From an uncultured Prevotellaceae bacterium (lineage in GTDB: Bacteria > Bacteroidota > Bacteroidia > Bacteroidales > Bacteroidaceae), in assembly GCA_946534585.1 (NCBI GenBank), contig CAMNCV010000130.1, forward strand, positions 1-64,000: a DNA stretch of 64,000 nt, written 5' to 3'. A model generated the notes under the pieces. It was given only the letters and a program-made list of their open reading frames with translations, was not told where the DNA came from and made no database searches. This document shows positions 1 to 10,864 of this stretch, piece after piece (within the stretch, counting starts at the first letter, position 1; the number at the start of each line of letters is the position of its first letter). The translations under genes were made by a program, and so were the position numbers.

Positions 1-128
1 CGTGTAAATGCAATCAATAGACAAGAATTGTTAAAATGCCTCACTTTTAATCCAAAAAGTTTGGTTTTTAAAACAGTATCTGTCCCCACGACTTGTTTTT
101 GTTCTAATCTTATCCCGAACTGGCGCAT
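1..128 (-). CDS. Partial unknown CDS, runs off window start
   Basis: An open frame starts at ATG 126-128 and stays open for 42 codons to the window edge; the protein begins MRQFGIRLEQKQVVG. It lies 5 bp downstream of the stop of the next minus-strand gene, and the purine-rich AAGAAGGA in that gene's last codons sits at the right distance to act as its ribosome binding site, so the two would be co-transcribed. A competing ATG at 130-132 opens only a 33-codon frame. I do not recognise a family, and the fragment is short enough that it could be a chance frame. Confidence 0.35.
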   Translation of the reverse strand, partial: MRQFGIRLEQKQVVGTDTVLKTKLFGLKVRHFNNSCLLIAFT

Positions 129-133
129 ACATG

Positions 134-364
134 CTATTCCTTCTTCAAGTAATCAAACAAATTGATTCTGCCTGTCTCGTTTTCAATATCAAGTAGCGGT
201 ACTTTCTCCACCATCCTTGTAACACCAGTATGCTTGTCAACATAAAAATGAACCGTTGCCCCCGTATAGCTGCGAAATACCACTTCATACGTAGAATCCG
301 ATTCCACCCCCATCTCCACATGCATGATGGAGGGATTCTCTTGGGCAATACTCCATTCATACAT
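134..364 (-). CDS. Small unknown protein, possibly the 3' part of a decayed gene
   Basis: A 76-residue frame with a balanced soluble composition (ends NLFDYLKKE). I recognise no family. The same frame continues upstream through protein-like sequence (SIVDFSNYCHQMYEW), but two TAA stops interrupt it before a hydrophobic, signal-peptide-like start (MRLERPVPASLVLILGIF) at ATG 509-511. A minus-strand promoter at 565-595 points at this gene. Either translation starts at the ATG at 362-364, which has no clear ribosome binding site, or a roughly 125-codon secreted-protein gene has been broken by stops. The second reading is an inference. Confidence 0.4.
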   Translation of the reverse strand: MYEWSIAQENPSIMHVEMGVESDSTYEVVFRSYTGATVHFYVDKHTGVTRMVEKVPLLDIENETGRINLFDYLKKE

Positions 365-564
365 CTGATGGCAATAGTTGCTGAAATCAACAATAGATTA
401 AATTGGCTTATAAGATTTTCCGACTACTGATTATAAGACTATAAATCTGGGGAAATAAAAAATCCCCAATATTAACACAAGAGAGGCTGGAACAGGACGC
501 TCCAACCTCATTGCGATTTCGTTGACCAATAGGAAAAATATAACGAAATCAAAATAATATGTGG
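365..564 (-). other. Leader or broken 5' region with two hairpins
   Basis: This stretch lies between the minus-strand promoter and the small gene at 134-364. It holds two inverted repeats: GAGGCTGGAA with CTCCAACCTC around 482-508, and GGGG with CCCC around an AT loop near 450-466. An in-frame 26-codon hydrophobic start lies at 511 and is followed by a stop. It may be a structured 5' leader or the degenerate start of the downstream gene. Confidence 0.3.
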
Positions 565-595
565 CAAAGTTACACATAATAATTATAATTTACAA
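565..595 (-). promoter_or_regulatory. Bacteroidetes-type promoter, leftward
   Basis: Read on the minus strand, TTG (593-595) and TAACTTTG (565-572) are separated by 20 bp, matching the Bacteroidetes -33/-7 pattern TTTG-N19-21-TAnnTTTG. It drives the small minus-strand unit at the left edge and is divergent from the ATP synthase promoter. Confidence 0.6.
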
Positions 596-632
596 GAAAA
601 AAACAGAAAAAATGAGTTTTTTTTGAAAAAAA

Positions 633-664
633 TTTGCAATAATAAAAAGTTTTATATAACTTTG
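633..664 (+). promoter_or_regulatory. ATP synthase operon promoter
   Basis: TTTG (633-636) and TAACTTTG (657-664), 20 bp apart, fit the Bacteroidetes consensus exactly. Transcription would begin about 70 bp upstream of the atpD start codon, leaving an AT-rich leader. Confidence 0.75.
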
Positions 665-734
665 CCATTGAAAACTGACCACAAAACATAGACAGAAATA
701 CTGAAAAACAACAATATTTTTTTATTAAATTTAA

Positions 735-2252
<1,518 letters not shown>

Positions 2253-2271
2253 AACAAAAGGAGATTGGCTT

Positions 2272-2514
2272 ATGTTAAAACTGAAGATAGTCTCACCAGA
2301 GAAAATCCTATATGACGGGGAGGCCGACATAGTGAAAGTGCCTGGAGTGATGGGTGAATTTGAAATTCTTAATAATCACGCACCTATCGTTTCCGCATTA
2401 CAGAAAGGCAATGTGGAATATGGCTTAAATGGTGAACGTTCTAATTTTGCTATTGTAGGTGGCTTCGTCGAGGTCTTGAAAAACAATGTAAGTCTCTGTG
2501 TAGAACGAGAATAG
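2272..2514 (+). CDS. atpC: ATP synthase F1 subunit epsilon, short form
   Basis: The 80-residue N-terminal beta-sandwich of epsilon, which connects gamma to the c ring. The start at 2272 is chosen because AAAGGAG at about 2257-2263 is well spaced and MLKLKIVSPEKILYDGEAD aligns with the start of other epsilons; an upstream frame back to 2233 overlaps atpD and is not needed. The protein ends just after the sandwich, so the C-terminal helical hairpin that inhibits ATP hydrolysis in many bacteria is missing. Confidence 0.93.
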   Translation: MLKLKIVSPEKILYDGEADIVKVPGVMGEFEILNNHAPIVSALQKGNVEYGLNGERSNFAIVGGFVEVLKNNVSLCVERE

Positions 2515-2518
2515 AAAG

Positions 2519-2818
2519 ATGCTAACAATACTCTTAGTAGCAACATTGCTGTATCAGGTATTATTGACAATTGGCTCCATTATTGTATGGAAACAAGTGA
2601 AAAAAAATAATGCCACGCAATTACCGAAAGTATTTTTTGCAATAACTACAGTACGCCTTGCAACGTCTGTAATGTTGTTTGCTTTAGCATTGTGGTATTT
2701 GCAAGAAGATACGAAAAATATAAAAATCTTTTCATCAATATTTCTTGCTATATACACGCTGTTGCTTATCATAGATACAGCCTATTTTTATTGTTCCTCG
2801 ATAAAAATAAAAAAGTAA
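2519..2818 (+). CDS. Small membrane protein in ATP synthase operon, AtpI-like position
   Basis: A 99-residue protein with about three hydrophobic segments (residues 1-24, 38-62 and 70-92) separated by short basic loops. It starts 4 bp after atpC and ends 16 bp before atpB. Its size, topology and place just before the a subunit suggest the role of subunit I, which helps c-ring or a-subunit assembly. Sequence identity to AtpI is not visible by eye, so the function is inferred from position. Confidence 0.8.
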   Translation: MLTILLVATLLYQVLLTIGSIIVWKQVKKNNATQLPKVFFAITTVRLATSVMLFALALWYLQEDTKNIKIFSSIFLAIYTLLLIIDTAYFYCSSIKIKK

Positions 2819-2834
2819 AAGAGAATATAATAAC

Positions 2835-3929
2835 ATGAAATATCTCAGATACATATTGTTCCTATTCATGCTGGTTGCAGTGTCATTACCAACTTTTTCT
2901 GCAGAAGAAACAGAGAAAGGTGGCAGTGGTATTAGCTTGAAGGAGATATTGTTCGGACATGTTCAAGATGCCTATCAATGGCATATCACCGATATTAGTG
3001 GAAAAGCTGTAGTAATACCATTACCCATGATATTCTATAGTAGCAATAGCGGTTTTTATGTCATGTGTAGTTCTCAGTTTGAGCATGAACCTGATGGAAA
3101 CTTGCTTCGTAAAGGACCAAACGGTTTTTATATTCAAGGAGCAGAAGATGAAAAAGGCAAGATAGTGGAACAGACTGCTACAGGACTACAGCCCGTTGCT
3201 TTCGACATATCTATTACTAAGCAAGTCTGTGTACTATTTATCGATGCTATAATATTACTGCTCTGCATATTGATACCAGCCAGATGGTGTAAGAAACATA
3301 AAATCAATGACCCAGCTCCAAAAGGCTTTACGGGGATGATGCATATGTTTATCATGTCAGTATATGACGACTTGATAAAATCCACATTGGGCGAAAAAGC
3401 TGACAAGTACGCACCATACTTGCTTACCTGTTTCTTCTTTATCTTTTTTGCAAACCTCATGGGTGTTGTGCCGTTTCCACCAGGTGGAGGAAATATAACA
3501 GGTAATATAGCTGTTACGTGTTTCCTCGCATTATGCACATTCTTAATAACCAACGTTACGGGTAATGCACACTATTGGCGCGAAATATTCTGGCCAGAAG
3601 TACCTATGTGGCTAAAATGCCCAATGCCATTGATGCCAATAATCGAACTATTCGGAGTTTTCATAAAGCCTATAGTTCTAATGGTTCGATTGTTTGCAAA
3701 TATGTTTGCAGGACATGCAATAGCCATATCATTGTCGTGCATGATATTCATTATGTTTGGACTTGGTGGCTTCATGGGAAAATTGCTGGGCGGCTTCATT
3801 ACTCCCGTCAGTGTACTGATGAGTATATTTATGATGTTCCTTGAATTACTTGTATGCTACATTCAGGCTATGGTGTTCACATTGCTCAGTGCCATATATA
3901 TAAATATGAGTCACTCCCATGCAGAATAA
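2835..3929 (+). CDS. atpB: ATP synthase F0 subunit a with N-terminal periplasmic extension
   Basis: Stator subunit forming the proton half-channels beside the c ring. The core is recognised from NLMGVVPFPPGGGNITGN and the helix IKPIVLMVRLFANMFAGH, where R285 is the essential arginine facing the c-ring carboxylate. At 364 residues it is about 90 longer than E. coli AtpB: a signal peptide (about residues 1-23) and a hydrophilic region of about 110 residues precede the first core helix. This extension is typical of Bacteroidetes a subunits. Confidence 0.95.
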   Translation: MKYLRYILFLFMLVAVSLPTFSAEETEKGGSGISLKEILFGHVQDAYQWHITDISGKAVVIPLPMIFYSSNSGFYVMCSSQFEHEPDGNLLRKGPNGFYIQGAEDEKGKIVEQTATGLQPVAFDISITKQVCVLFIDAIILLLCILIPARWCKKHKINDPAPKGFTGMMHMFIMSVYDDLIKSTLGEKADKYAPYLLTCFFFIFFANLMGVVPFPPGGGNITGNIAVTCFLALCTFLITNVTGNAHYWREIFWPEVPMWLKCPMPLMPIIELFGVFIKPIVLMVRLFANMFAGHAIAISLSCMIFIMFGLGGFMGKLLGGFITPVSVLMSIFMMFLELLVCYIQAMVFTLLSAIYINMSHSHAE

Positions 3930-4009
3930 ATATTTGTAAAACAATATCATATTAAATATTGCTGAGAGAGAAAATAAAAAAGAAAAAGAAAAATAAATAA
4001 CAACTTTAA

Positions 4010-4270
<261 letters not shown>

Positions 4271-4339
4271 TTATAAGCAGATGCGGATTTAATATCGCAA
4301 TTAAAGAAAACAGAACAAAAACATAACTAAACAGTTATT

Positions 4340-4837
4340 ATGTCATTAATCACACCCGATTTTGGACTATTCTTCTGGATGGCGGTTGTCTTCCTGTGCG
4401 TATTGGCAGTGTTGTGGAAAAAGGGATTCCCTGTTATCATCAACATGGTTAACGAGCGCAAGGCTTATATTGACGATTCTCTGAAGAAAGCGCAGGAAGC
4501 TACAGAGAAATTAGCCAACATACAGAAAGAGGGTGAAGCACTATTGCAAGAGGCACGCGAAAAACAAGCTGCTATGCTTAAAGAGGCAAAAGCCACGCAT
4601 GATGAAGTGGTAGCCAAAGCAGAAATTGATGCTCGTGAACATGCTGCAAAGCTGCTGAATGATGCAAAAGCGCAAATAGAGGCAGAAAAAGCATCTGCTA
4701 TACGCGAAATACGCTCACAGGTAGCTGAACTATCAGTGCAGATTGCGGAAAAAGTGGTTCGCCAAAAGCTGAGTGATGACACTGCTCAGATGGAATTGAT
4801 TGACAAACTGTTGGATGATGTGTCTGTTGAGAAGTAA
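4340..4837 (+). CDS. atpF: ATP synthase F0 subunit b
   Basis: Peripheral-stalk subunit of 165 residues. It has one N-terminal membrane helix (about residues 8-28, FGLFFWMAVVFLCVLAVLW) followed by a long charged helix rich in Ala, Lys and Glu that dimerises and reaches F1. Its length and layout match single-type b subunits. It lies between atpE and atpH, 69 bp after the former. Confidence 0.94.
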   Translation: MSLITPDFGLFFWMAVVFLCVLAVLWKKGFPVIINMVNERKAYIDDSLKKAQEATEKLANIQKEGEALLQEAREKQAAMLKEAKATHDEVVAKAEIDAREHAAKLLNDAKAQIEAEKASAIREIRSQVAELSVQIAEKVVRQKLSDDTAQMELIDKLLDDVSVEK

Positions 4838-4872
4838 TTATTCACTATTTCATTAATCAGCAAACTAAAGGT

Positions 4873-5409
4873 ATGGATATAGGAGTAATTTCGGTAAGAT
4901 ATGCCAGAGCTCTACTCAAATGCAGTACAGAGTTGAAGGTTGACGACCAGGTGTATCAGGAAATGCAATCTCTTGCCGAGAGTTATTTGGCTGTTCCTGA
5001 GCTCCGCCGTACAATTGAGAACCCGATGATTGCTCGCGAGAAGAAGGCTGCATTATTGTCTGCCGCCGCTGGCGAAAACGTCTGCGATGTAACGAAACGT
5101 TGCATAGACCTTGTATTAAAGGAAGGACGCGAAAATGTCATGCAATTCATTGCCAACTCATTCATTACTCTTTACCGTCAACAGAATAACATCATTCGAG
5201 GGAAGCTCACTACCGCTGTTGCTGTCACTCCTGCTACAGAGCAGAAGATGCGCAAAATGGTAGAGAGTCGTACTAACGGAACTGTCGAATTCAAGACTGA
5301 AGTGAATCCCGACATTTTGGGTGGTTTCGTACTTGAGTATGATACTTACCGCATGGACACCTCAGTGAATACACAGTTGAATAATATTCTTAAACAATTA
5401 GCAAATTAA
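4873..5409 (+). CDS. atpH: ATP synthase F1 subunit delta
   Basis: A 178-residue OSCP/delta protein that joins the b stalk to the top of the alpha-beta hexamer. The N-terminal helical domain begins [15 protein letters not shown], and the C-terminal region contains the conserved [19 protein letters not shown]. It sits 35 bp after atpF and ends 5 bp before atpA. Confidence 0.94.
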   Translation: MDIGVISVRYARALLKCSTELKVDDQVYQEMQSLAESYLAVPELRRTIENPMIAREKKAALLSAAAGENVCDVTKRCIDLVLKEGRENVMQFIANSFITLYRQQNNIIRGKLTTAVAVTPATEQKMRKMVESRTNGTVEFKTEVNPDILGGFVLEYDTYRMDTSVNTQLNNILKQLAN

Positions 5410-5414
5410 CAATT

Positions 5415-7001
5415 ATGTCAGACAAAATAAAACCAAGCGAAGTATCACAGGTGCTGTTAGAACAGCTGAAAGGCATATCTGCTTCCGCAAACTTCGATGA
5501 GGTCGGAACGGTGCTCACCGTCAGCGATGGTGTTGCTCGTATTTATGGTCTGCGTAATGCAGAGGCTAACGAACTCCTTGAGTTTGAGAATGGTACTATG
5601 GCCATTGTGATGAACCTTGAGGAGGATAACGTAGGTTGTGTATTGCTTGGTCCAACAAGTGGAATCAAGGAAGGTCAGGTAGTTAAGCGTACAAAGCGTA
5701 TTGCTTCAATACGTGTCAACGACAATATGCTTGGTCGTGTTATCAATCCGCTCGGACAGGCTATTGATGGACAAGGAGACATAGATATGTCAGATGCCCT
5801 TGAGATGCCACTTGACCGTAAGGCACCTGGCGTTATCTATCGTCAGCCAGTAAAAGAGCCTTTGCAGACAGGCATAAAAGCCGTTGACTCGATGATACCT
5901 ATCGGACGTGGTCAGCGTGAGCTCATCATCGGAGACCGTCAGACTGGTAAGACAGCAATAGCCATAGATACAATCATCAACCAAAAATCTTACTATGAAG
6001 CAGGAAAACCTGTATATTGTATATATGTTGCTATAGGTCAAAAGGCATCTACTGTAGCTGCTTTGGTAGCTAACTTGAAGGAACGCGGTGCTATGCCATA
6101 TACAATAGTAGTTGCAGCAACAGCCAGTGACCCAGCTGCCATGCAATACTACGCACCATTCGCCGGTGCTGCCATTGGTGAATATTTCCGTGACCGTGGC
6201 ATGCACGCATTGGTAGTATATGACGACTTATCAAAACAGGCTGTAGCCTATCGTGAGGTATCTCTGATTTTGCGTCGTCCTTCTGGACGTGAAGCATATC
6301 CTGGTGATGTATTCTATCTTCACTCTCGTCTGCTTGAGCGTGCAGCCAAGATAAATGAGCAGCAGGAAGTAGCCGAGCAGATGAACGACCTACCAGATAG
6401 TCTCAAAGGCAAAGTAAAAGGCGGTGGTTCACTCACAGCATTGCCAATCATTGAAACACAGGCAGGCGATGTATCTGCCTACATTCCAACAAACGTGATA
6501 TCAATCACTGATGGTCAGATATACCTTGAGTCAGACCTATTCAATCAGGGTTTCCGTCCTGCTATAAATGTAGGAATCTCGGTATCTCGTGTAGGTGGTT
6601 CTGCTCAAATAAAATCAATGAAAAAGGTAGCAGGTACGCTTAAGATTGACCAGGCACAGTATCGTGAGCTTGAGAGTTTCTCCAAGTTCTCTTCTGATAT
6701 GGATGCAGTTACAGCTATGACGCTTGACCGTGGACGTAAGAACAACCAGTTGCTCATTCAGCCACAATATTCACCAATGCCAGTTGGTGAACAGATAGCT
6801 ATCTTGTATTGTGGCACCAAGGGACTGATGGCTTCCGTACCTGTTGAGAAAGTGCGTGACTGTCAGGATCAATTCCTCGACACTATGCGAGCTAAGCATA
6901 AAGATGTAATCGACCTTCTCGGTTCTGGCAACATCAATGATGATGCAACAAAAGTAATTGCTGACTGCATGGCCGACGTAGCTGCTGCATTTAAGAGTTA
7001 A
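5415..7001 (+). CDS. atpA: ATP synthase F1 subunit alpha
   Basis: Non-catalytic nucleotide-binding subunit of F1, 528 residues. The P-loop GDRQTGKT lies at residues 173-180; the conserved [20 protein letters not shown] and [20 protein letters not shown] segments follow. Only 5 bp separate it from atpH, indicating coupled translation. Confidence 0.97.
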   Translation: MSDKIKPSEVSQVLLEQLKGISASANFDEVGTVLTVSDGVARIYGLRNAEANELLEFENGTMAIVMNLEEDNVGCVLLGPTSGIKEGQVVKRTKRIASIRVNDNMLGRVINPLGQAIDGQGDIDMSDALEMPLDRKAPGVIYRQPVKEPLQTGIKAVDSMIPIGRGQRELIIGDRQTGKTAIAIDTIINQKSYYEAGKPVYCIYVAIGQKASTVAALVANLKERGAMPYTIVVAATASDPAAMQYYAPFAGAAIGEYFRDRGMHALVVYDDLSKQAVAYREVSLILRRPSGREAYPGDVFYLHSRLLERAAKINEQQEVAEQMNDLPDSLKGKVKGGGSLTALPIIETQAGDVSAYIPTNVISITDGQIYLESDLFNQGFRPAINVGISVSRVGGSAQIKSMKKVAGTLKIDQAQYRELESFSKFSSDMDAVTAMTLDRGRKNNQLLIQPQYSPMPVGEQIAILYCGTKGLMASVPVEKVRDCQDQFLDTMRAKHKDVIDLLGSGNINDDATKVIADCMADVAAAFKS

Positions 7002-7031
7002 GTATTAATCGCTTAATTATCAACACAAAAG

Positions 7032-7994
7032 ATGCCATCATTAAAAGAAATAAAAAACAGAATAACATCAGTTCAGAGTACCCGCAAGATTACGAGTGCA
7101 ATGAAGATGGTGGCCTCAAGCAAACTGCATCACGCACAGCAGATGATTGAGAATATGCTTCCATACGAAAGTATGTTGGAGCATATACTTAAATCCTTTC
7201 TTGCCTCTGATGTGGAAGCAAAAGGTAGCATTACGCAGCCTAGGCAGGTAAGAAAAGTTGCTCTACTCGTATTCTCAAGTAATTCAAGCCTTTGTGGTGG
7301 TTTCAATGCCAATGTATTGAAACTGATGCAGAAAGTTATTGAAAAATATGAGGAGCAGCACATTGATATCGTAGTTTATCCTATAGGGCGCAAGGTGGCT
7401 GAAAAAGTGCAGAAAATGGGAATAAAATCAGCAGGCAATTTCAGTCAATTAGCTGATAAACCTAATTCCATACAATGCGCAGAAATAGGTCGTCAGTTGC
7501 AATCTGATTTCGATAGTGGATTGATAGACAAGGTTGACATGATTTATCATCATTTCAAAAGCGCTGGCTCACAGATTTTGCAGCGTAAGACTTTGTTACC
7601 AATCGACATTGAGACTGCAATGGATTATGATCATGAGCGTGACCTCAAAAGCACCATTGCAACAGAGAAAGCCTCTGAGTATCTGAAGAAAAAGGGACAG
7701 CAACACGAATACGAGAACAAGAAAGGTACAGCACTGAACGATAATTTCATTGTTGAGCCTGATATGCAGACTGTGTTGTCAATGCTTGTTCCTCGATATG
7801 TAAATCTGATGCTCTACACCGCCCTACTCGACAGCAATGCTTCAGAGCATGCAGCACGTATGGTTGCAATGCAGACGGCAACAGACAATGCTGATGAACT
7901 GCTGAAGGAATTAAACTTGCAATACAACAAGTCAAGACAACAAGCCATAACAAACGAACTGCTTGACATCGTTGGAGGCTCCGTAAACAATTAA
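7032..7994 (+). CDS. atpG: ATP synthase F1 subunit gamma
   Basis: Central-stalk subunit whose N- and C-terminal helices form the rotating coiled coil inside F1. The start MPSLKEIKNRITSVQSTRKI and the end with TDNADELLKELNLQYNKSRQ are diagnostic. At 320 residues it is about 30 longer than E. coli gamma, with extra charged sequence around residues 215-240. It is the last gene of the operon and is followed by a terminator. Confidence 0.96.
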   Translation: MPSLKEIKNRITSVQSTRKITSAMKMVASSKLHHAQQMIENMLPYESMLEHILKSFLASDVEAKGSITQPRQVRKVALLVFSSNSSLCGGFNANVLKLMQKVIEKYEEQHIDIVVYPIGRKVAEKVQKMGIKSAGNFSQLADKPNSIQCAEIGRQLQSDFDSGLIDKVDMIYHHFKSAGSQILQRKTLLPIDIETAMDYDHERDLKSTIATEKASEYLKKKGQQHEYENKKGTALNDNFIVEPDMQTVLSMLVPRYVNLMLYTALLDSNASEHAARMVAMQTATDNADELLKELNLQYNKSRQQAITNELLDIVGGSVNN

Positions 7995-8010
7995 ATTTTT
8001 ATCTGAAAAT

Positions 8011-8060
8011 AAAAAAGTAATAATTGGATGGTTATGTGCTGTCTGGTTATTACTTTTTTT
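8011..8060 (+). terminator. Terminator of the ATP synthase operon
   Basis: The arm AAAAAAGTAATAA (8011-8023) pairs with TTATTACTTTTTT (8047-8059), closing a 23-nt loop and ending in a run of T. It lies 17 bp after the atpG stop codon. Confidence 0.75.
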
Positions 8061-8084
8061 ATTACCTAAAAAATCAATAATTAA

Positions 8085-9077
8085 ATGAACAAACTACTAA
8101 TAAAAACAGGTGTTGCACTAACGATGCTAGCCATGCTCTTTGTCATGACTTCTGCTGAGCGTCGTTTCACCATCTATATGATTGGCGACTCTACCATGGC
8201 CAATAAAGACATAAAGAAAGGTCAGGAACGCGGTTGGGGCATGGCACTGCAGGGTTTTTTCTCAGACAATGTGATTGTTGACAACCGTGCACTGAATGGT
8301 CGCAGTTCTCGCAGTTTCATTATTGAGGGTCACTGGCAAAAGGTATATGACGCAATGATGCCTGGTGATTACCTTGTCATACAGTTTGGCCACAACGATG
8401 AAAAGGGAAAGATTGAAAAGAATAACAAACGCCATACCGAACCTGGTCTCACCTTCGATGATAATTACCGCATGTTCATACGCGCAGCACAGGAGAAAGG
8501 CGTTACACCAATCGTCATGAATGCCGTAGTACGCCGAAATTTCTATCGTCAAAGCGACCTAAGCGTTGACGATGAATCACTGCGCGGAGCCAAGGGAAAT
8601 GGTACGGAAAAGATAAACAGTGACACACTCATTGACACCCATGGACAATACATCGTAACTCCTGCTAATGTGGCAAAGATGATGCGAGTACCCTACGTAG
8701 ATGCTAACAAGATAACTAAGGACTTAGAAAATGGTCTCGGCGTAGAAGGTTCTCGCAAACTCCACATGATAAGTGCCGTAAAGAACGGCAAGGACAATAC
8801 CCATTACACTGTATATGGAGCCCACGAAGTAGCCTCGCGACTTGTAGATGCTATGGCTGACGTATGCCCCGAACTGAAACCTTACGTACGTCATTACGAT
8901 TACATCGTTTCTGCCACTGGCCATGGCAACTACCTCTCATTGCAGGAAGCTGTTGACGCTGCAACCAAAAACAAGCAAACGGAAATCTATGTCATTGATG
9001 GCGAGTTCCACCGTCCACAGTTGCAGGGAAAGAAGATAAAAATCATCAAGACCTGCTATGTAAAAATAATACCATAA
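8085..9077 (+). CDS. Secreted SGNH/GDSL esterase (rhamnogalacturonan acetylesterase-like, CE12) with pectinesterase-like tail
   Basis: Probably removes acetyl groups from pectin (rhamnogalacturonan) outside the cytoplasm. A signal peptide covers about residues 1-24. SGNH blocks are clear: GDSTMAN with nucleophile S36, NGRSSRSF, FGHND, and the D237/H240 pair in KDNTHYTVYGA. The last 60 residues (from about 275, IVSATGHGNYLSLQEAVDAA) resemble the first strands of a pectin methylesterase (CE8) beta-helix, but the protein stops there. Proteins fusing CE12 and CE8 occur in Bacteroidetes, so this may be a truncated fusion. No polysaccharide-utilisation genes adjoin it. Confidence 0.85.
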   Translation: MNKLLIKTGVALTMLAMLFVMTSAERRFTIYMIGDSTMANKDIKKGQERGWGMALQGFFSDNVIVDNRALNGRSSRSFIIEGHWQKVYDAMMPGDYLVIQFGHNDEKGKIEKNNKRHTEPGLTFDDNYRMFIRAAQEKGVTPIVMNAVVRRNFYRQSDLSVDDESLRGAKGNGTEKINSDTLIDTHGQYIVTPANVAKMMRVPYVDANKITKDLENGLGVEGSRKLHMISAVKNGKDNTHYTVYGAHEVASRLVDAMADVCPELKPYVRHYDYIVSATGHGNYLSLQEAVDAATKNKQTEIYVIDGEFHRPQLQGKKIKIIKTCYVKIIP

Positions 9078-9122
9078 ATCTTCAGATATTCAGTACGATG
9101 CATCTTGCGTAGTAATTGGATA

Positions 9123-9205
9123 GCATTTAGTCAGTAAAAGAATAGCAATTACCTTGTAATCGCTACCTGATTACAAGGTAATTGCTATCTTTTTACAATA
9201 TGTAG
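9123..9205. repeat. 22-bp repeat locus A (degenerate, partly palindromic)
   Basis: Two consecutive 22-bp units begin at 9162 (GCTACCTGATTAC...) and 9184 (GCTATCTTTTTAC...), preceded by weaker, out-of-phase copies from 9123. The units match those at 29454, 46154 and 63434. Here an inverted copy beside a direct copy makes a long hairpin. Confidence 0.65.
9142..9188. terminator. Bidirectional terminator built from the repeat
   Basis: Arms at 9142-9161 and 9169-9188 are perfectly complementary over 20 bp with a 7-nt loop. CTTTTTAC follows on the plus strand and CTTTTAC on the minus strand. It lies between convergent genes, the esterase (plus) and the LeuA-type synthase (minus), so it can end both transcripts. 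Confidence 0.75.
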
Positions 9206-9268
9206 TGAATAATAACCAATAGTATCTATAACGATACGCAAGGCTTTGAAATAAATAATGAATAATCA

Positions 9269-10822
9269 TCAAACATCCAGATTTCCTTTATGATATTCTG
9301 GTTCGATTTGATTAAGCATTTTAATTGTGGCCTTAATAGCAGCCTCCGTTTGGTCAGCATCAAGAGCTCTCGTACGCAATACTCTACCGTCTTTCATGCG
9401 CCACGTTATCTGCGTTTGTACCAAAGCATCAGTCCTGCCGCCTGGAGGAATGCTTACTGCATAGTTCTCAAGCATAGGGAATGTACGTCCCAATACCTCC
9501 TTATATATATTACGAAGAGCCTTAACAAAAGCATCATATTGTCCGTCTCCACTTGAGTCTGCCTCATAACGCTTTCCATCAATATCTATCTTTACGCAAG
9601 CATGAGGTTTCAATCCATAGGAAAGACTTACCATATATCCCTTCAAACGAACTCTATCCTCGGGAGCGGAGTGTTTCAATACATCAGCTACGATAAAAGG
9701 CAAGTCCTCTTGAGTTACCAAAGCTTTACGATCACCCAATTCTGTAATTCTGCGTGTGACCTTACGCGTCTGCTCAGGCGTGAGTTCCAATCCTAACTCC
9801 TTGAGATTCTTCTCTATATTTGCCTTGCCTGAGTTTTTGCCCAAGGCATATTCGCGTTTTCGCCCAAAGCGCTCAGGAACGAGAGCATTGCAATATAGGT
9901 TGTGCTTATTGTCTCCGTCAGCATGAACTCCGGCAACCTGTGTAAACACATTTTCACCAACTATCGGTTGATTGGGTGCAACAACTACTCCACTATATCC
10001 TTCAACGACTTTGCTGACTTCATTGAGCATACTTTCCTCAACAGATGTTTCTATGCCACACTGGTCATGCAATACAGCTTGCACGGAAGCAAGAGGCGCA
10101 TTACCACAGCGTTCCCCTAATCCATTTACCGTTACATGTACACCTCGAGCGCCACTGGTAACAGCAGAGAGCGTATTACCTACTGCCAGGTCATAGTCGT
10201 TGTGGGAATGAAAATCAAAGTGAGTATTCGGAAAACGGCTGACCATATCCTTGAAGAAAACGGCCGTCTGTTTCGGAGTTAATATTCCAAGTGTGTCAGG
10301 AAGCATAAAACGACAAATGCCTATATCCTGCAATGATTCTATCATATGATATACATACTCAGGAGAGTCTATCATACCATTTGACCAATCTTCAAGATAT
10401 ATATTTACACTAAGCCCTTTGTCTTTTGCCATTCTGACGTTTTCAACGATGTCAGCAATATGTTCATCAGGTGTTTTGTTAAGCTGATGGACACAATGGT
10501 TCTTTGAGCCTTTTGTCAACAAATTTATAATCCTGCCTCCACATTCACATATCCAGTCAATAGATTTTCCGCCATCAACAAATCCCAGGACCTCTACAGA
10601 GTCAAGACATCCTAACTGATTAGCATAGCGACAAATCATTTTTACGGCATCTTTTTCGCCTTCTGATACGCGTGCTGATGCAACCTCTATACGATCTACT
10701 TTTACATCTCGTAACAAGAGGCGTGCAATACTCAATTTTTCATGCGGAAGGAAAGAAACTCCGTTTGTCTGCTCACCATCACGGAGCGTTGAATCCATTA
10801 TTTCTATTTTTCTTTCTGTCAT
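9269..10822 (-). CDS. LeuA-type synthase (2-isopropylmalate or citramalate synthase family)
   Basis: Condenses acetyl-CoA with a 2-oxo acid, feeding leucine or isoleucine synthesis. The HMGL-like barrel starts MDSTLRDGEQTNGVSF, contains metal-site residues (D-S-T-L-R-D, FHSHNDYDLA, VNGLGERCGNAPL), and is followed by a linker (KNSGKANI) and a C-terminal regulatory domain (about residues 380-517). A 517-residue protein with this second domain fits LeuA or CimA; substrate choice cannot be read by eye. No leuBCD genes lie nearby; it is the last gene of the gltX-waaA-metY-comM run. Confidence 0.85.
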   Translation of the reverse strand: MTERKIEIMDSTLRDGEQTNGVSFLPHEKLSIARLLLRDVKVDRIEVASARVSEGEKDAVKMICRYANQLGCLDSVEVLGFVDGGKSIDWICECGGRIINLLTKGSKNHCVHQLNKTPDEHIADIVENVRMAKDKGLSVNIYLEDWSNGMIDSPEYVYHMIESLQDIGICRFMLPDTLGILTPKQTAVFFKDMVSRFPNTHFDFHSHNDYDLAVGNTLSAVTSGARGVHVTVNGLGERCGNAPLASVQAVLHDQCGIETSVEESMLNEVSKVVEGYSGVVVAPNQPIVGENVFTQVAGVHADGDNKHNLYCNALVPERFGRKREYALGKNSGKANIEKNLKELGLELTPEQTRKVTRRITELGDRKALVTQEDLPFIVADVLKHSAPEDRVRLKGYMVSLSYGLKPHACVKIDIDGKRYEADSSGDGQYDAFVKALRNIYKEVLGRTFPMLENYAVSIPPGGRTDALVQTQITWRMKDGRVLRTRALDADQTEAAIKATIKMLNQIEPEYHKGNLDV

Positions 10823-10864
10823 CTTTCAACGTGCAGCTTTTATGTCGTAAAAATCACAACTCTT

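Noticed and set aside
3134..3553. 139-codon minus-strand frame
   Set aside because: Antisense to atpB; no recognisable motif or start site.
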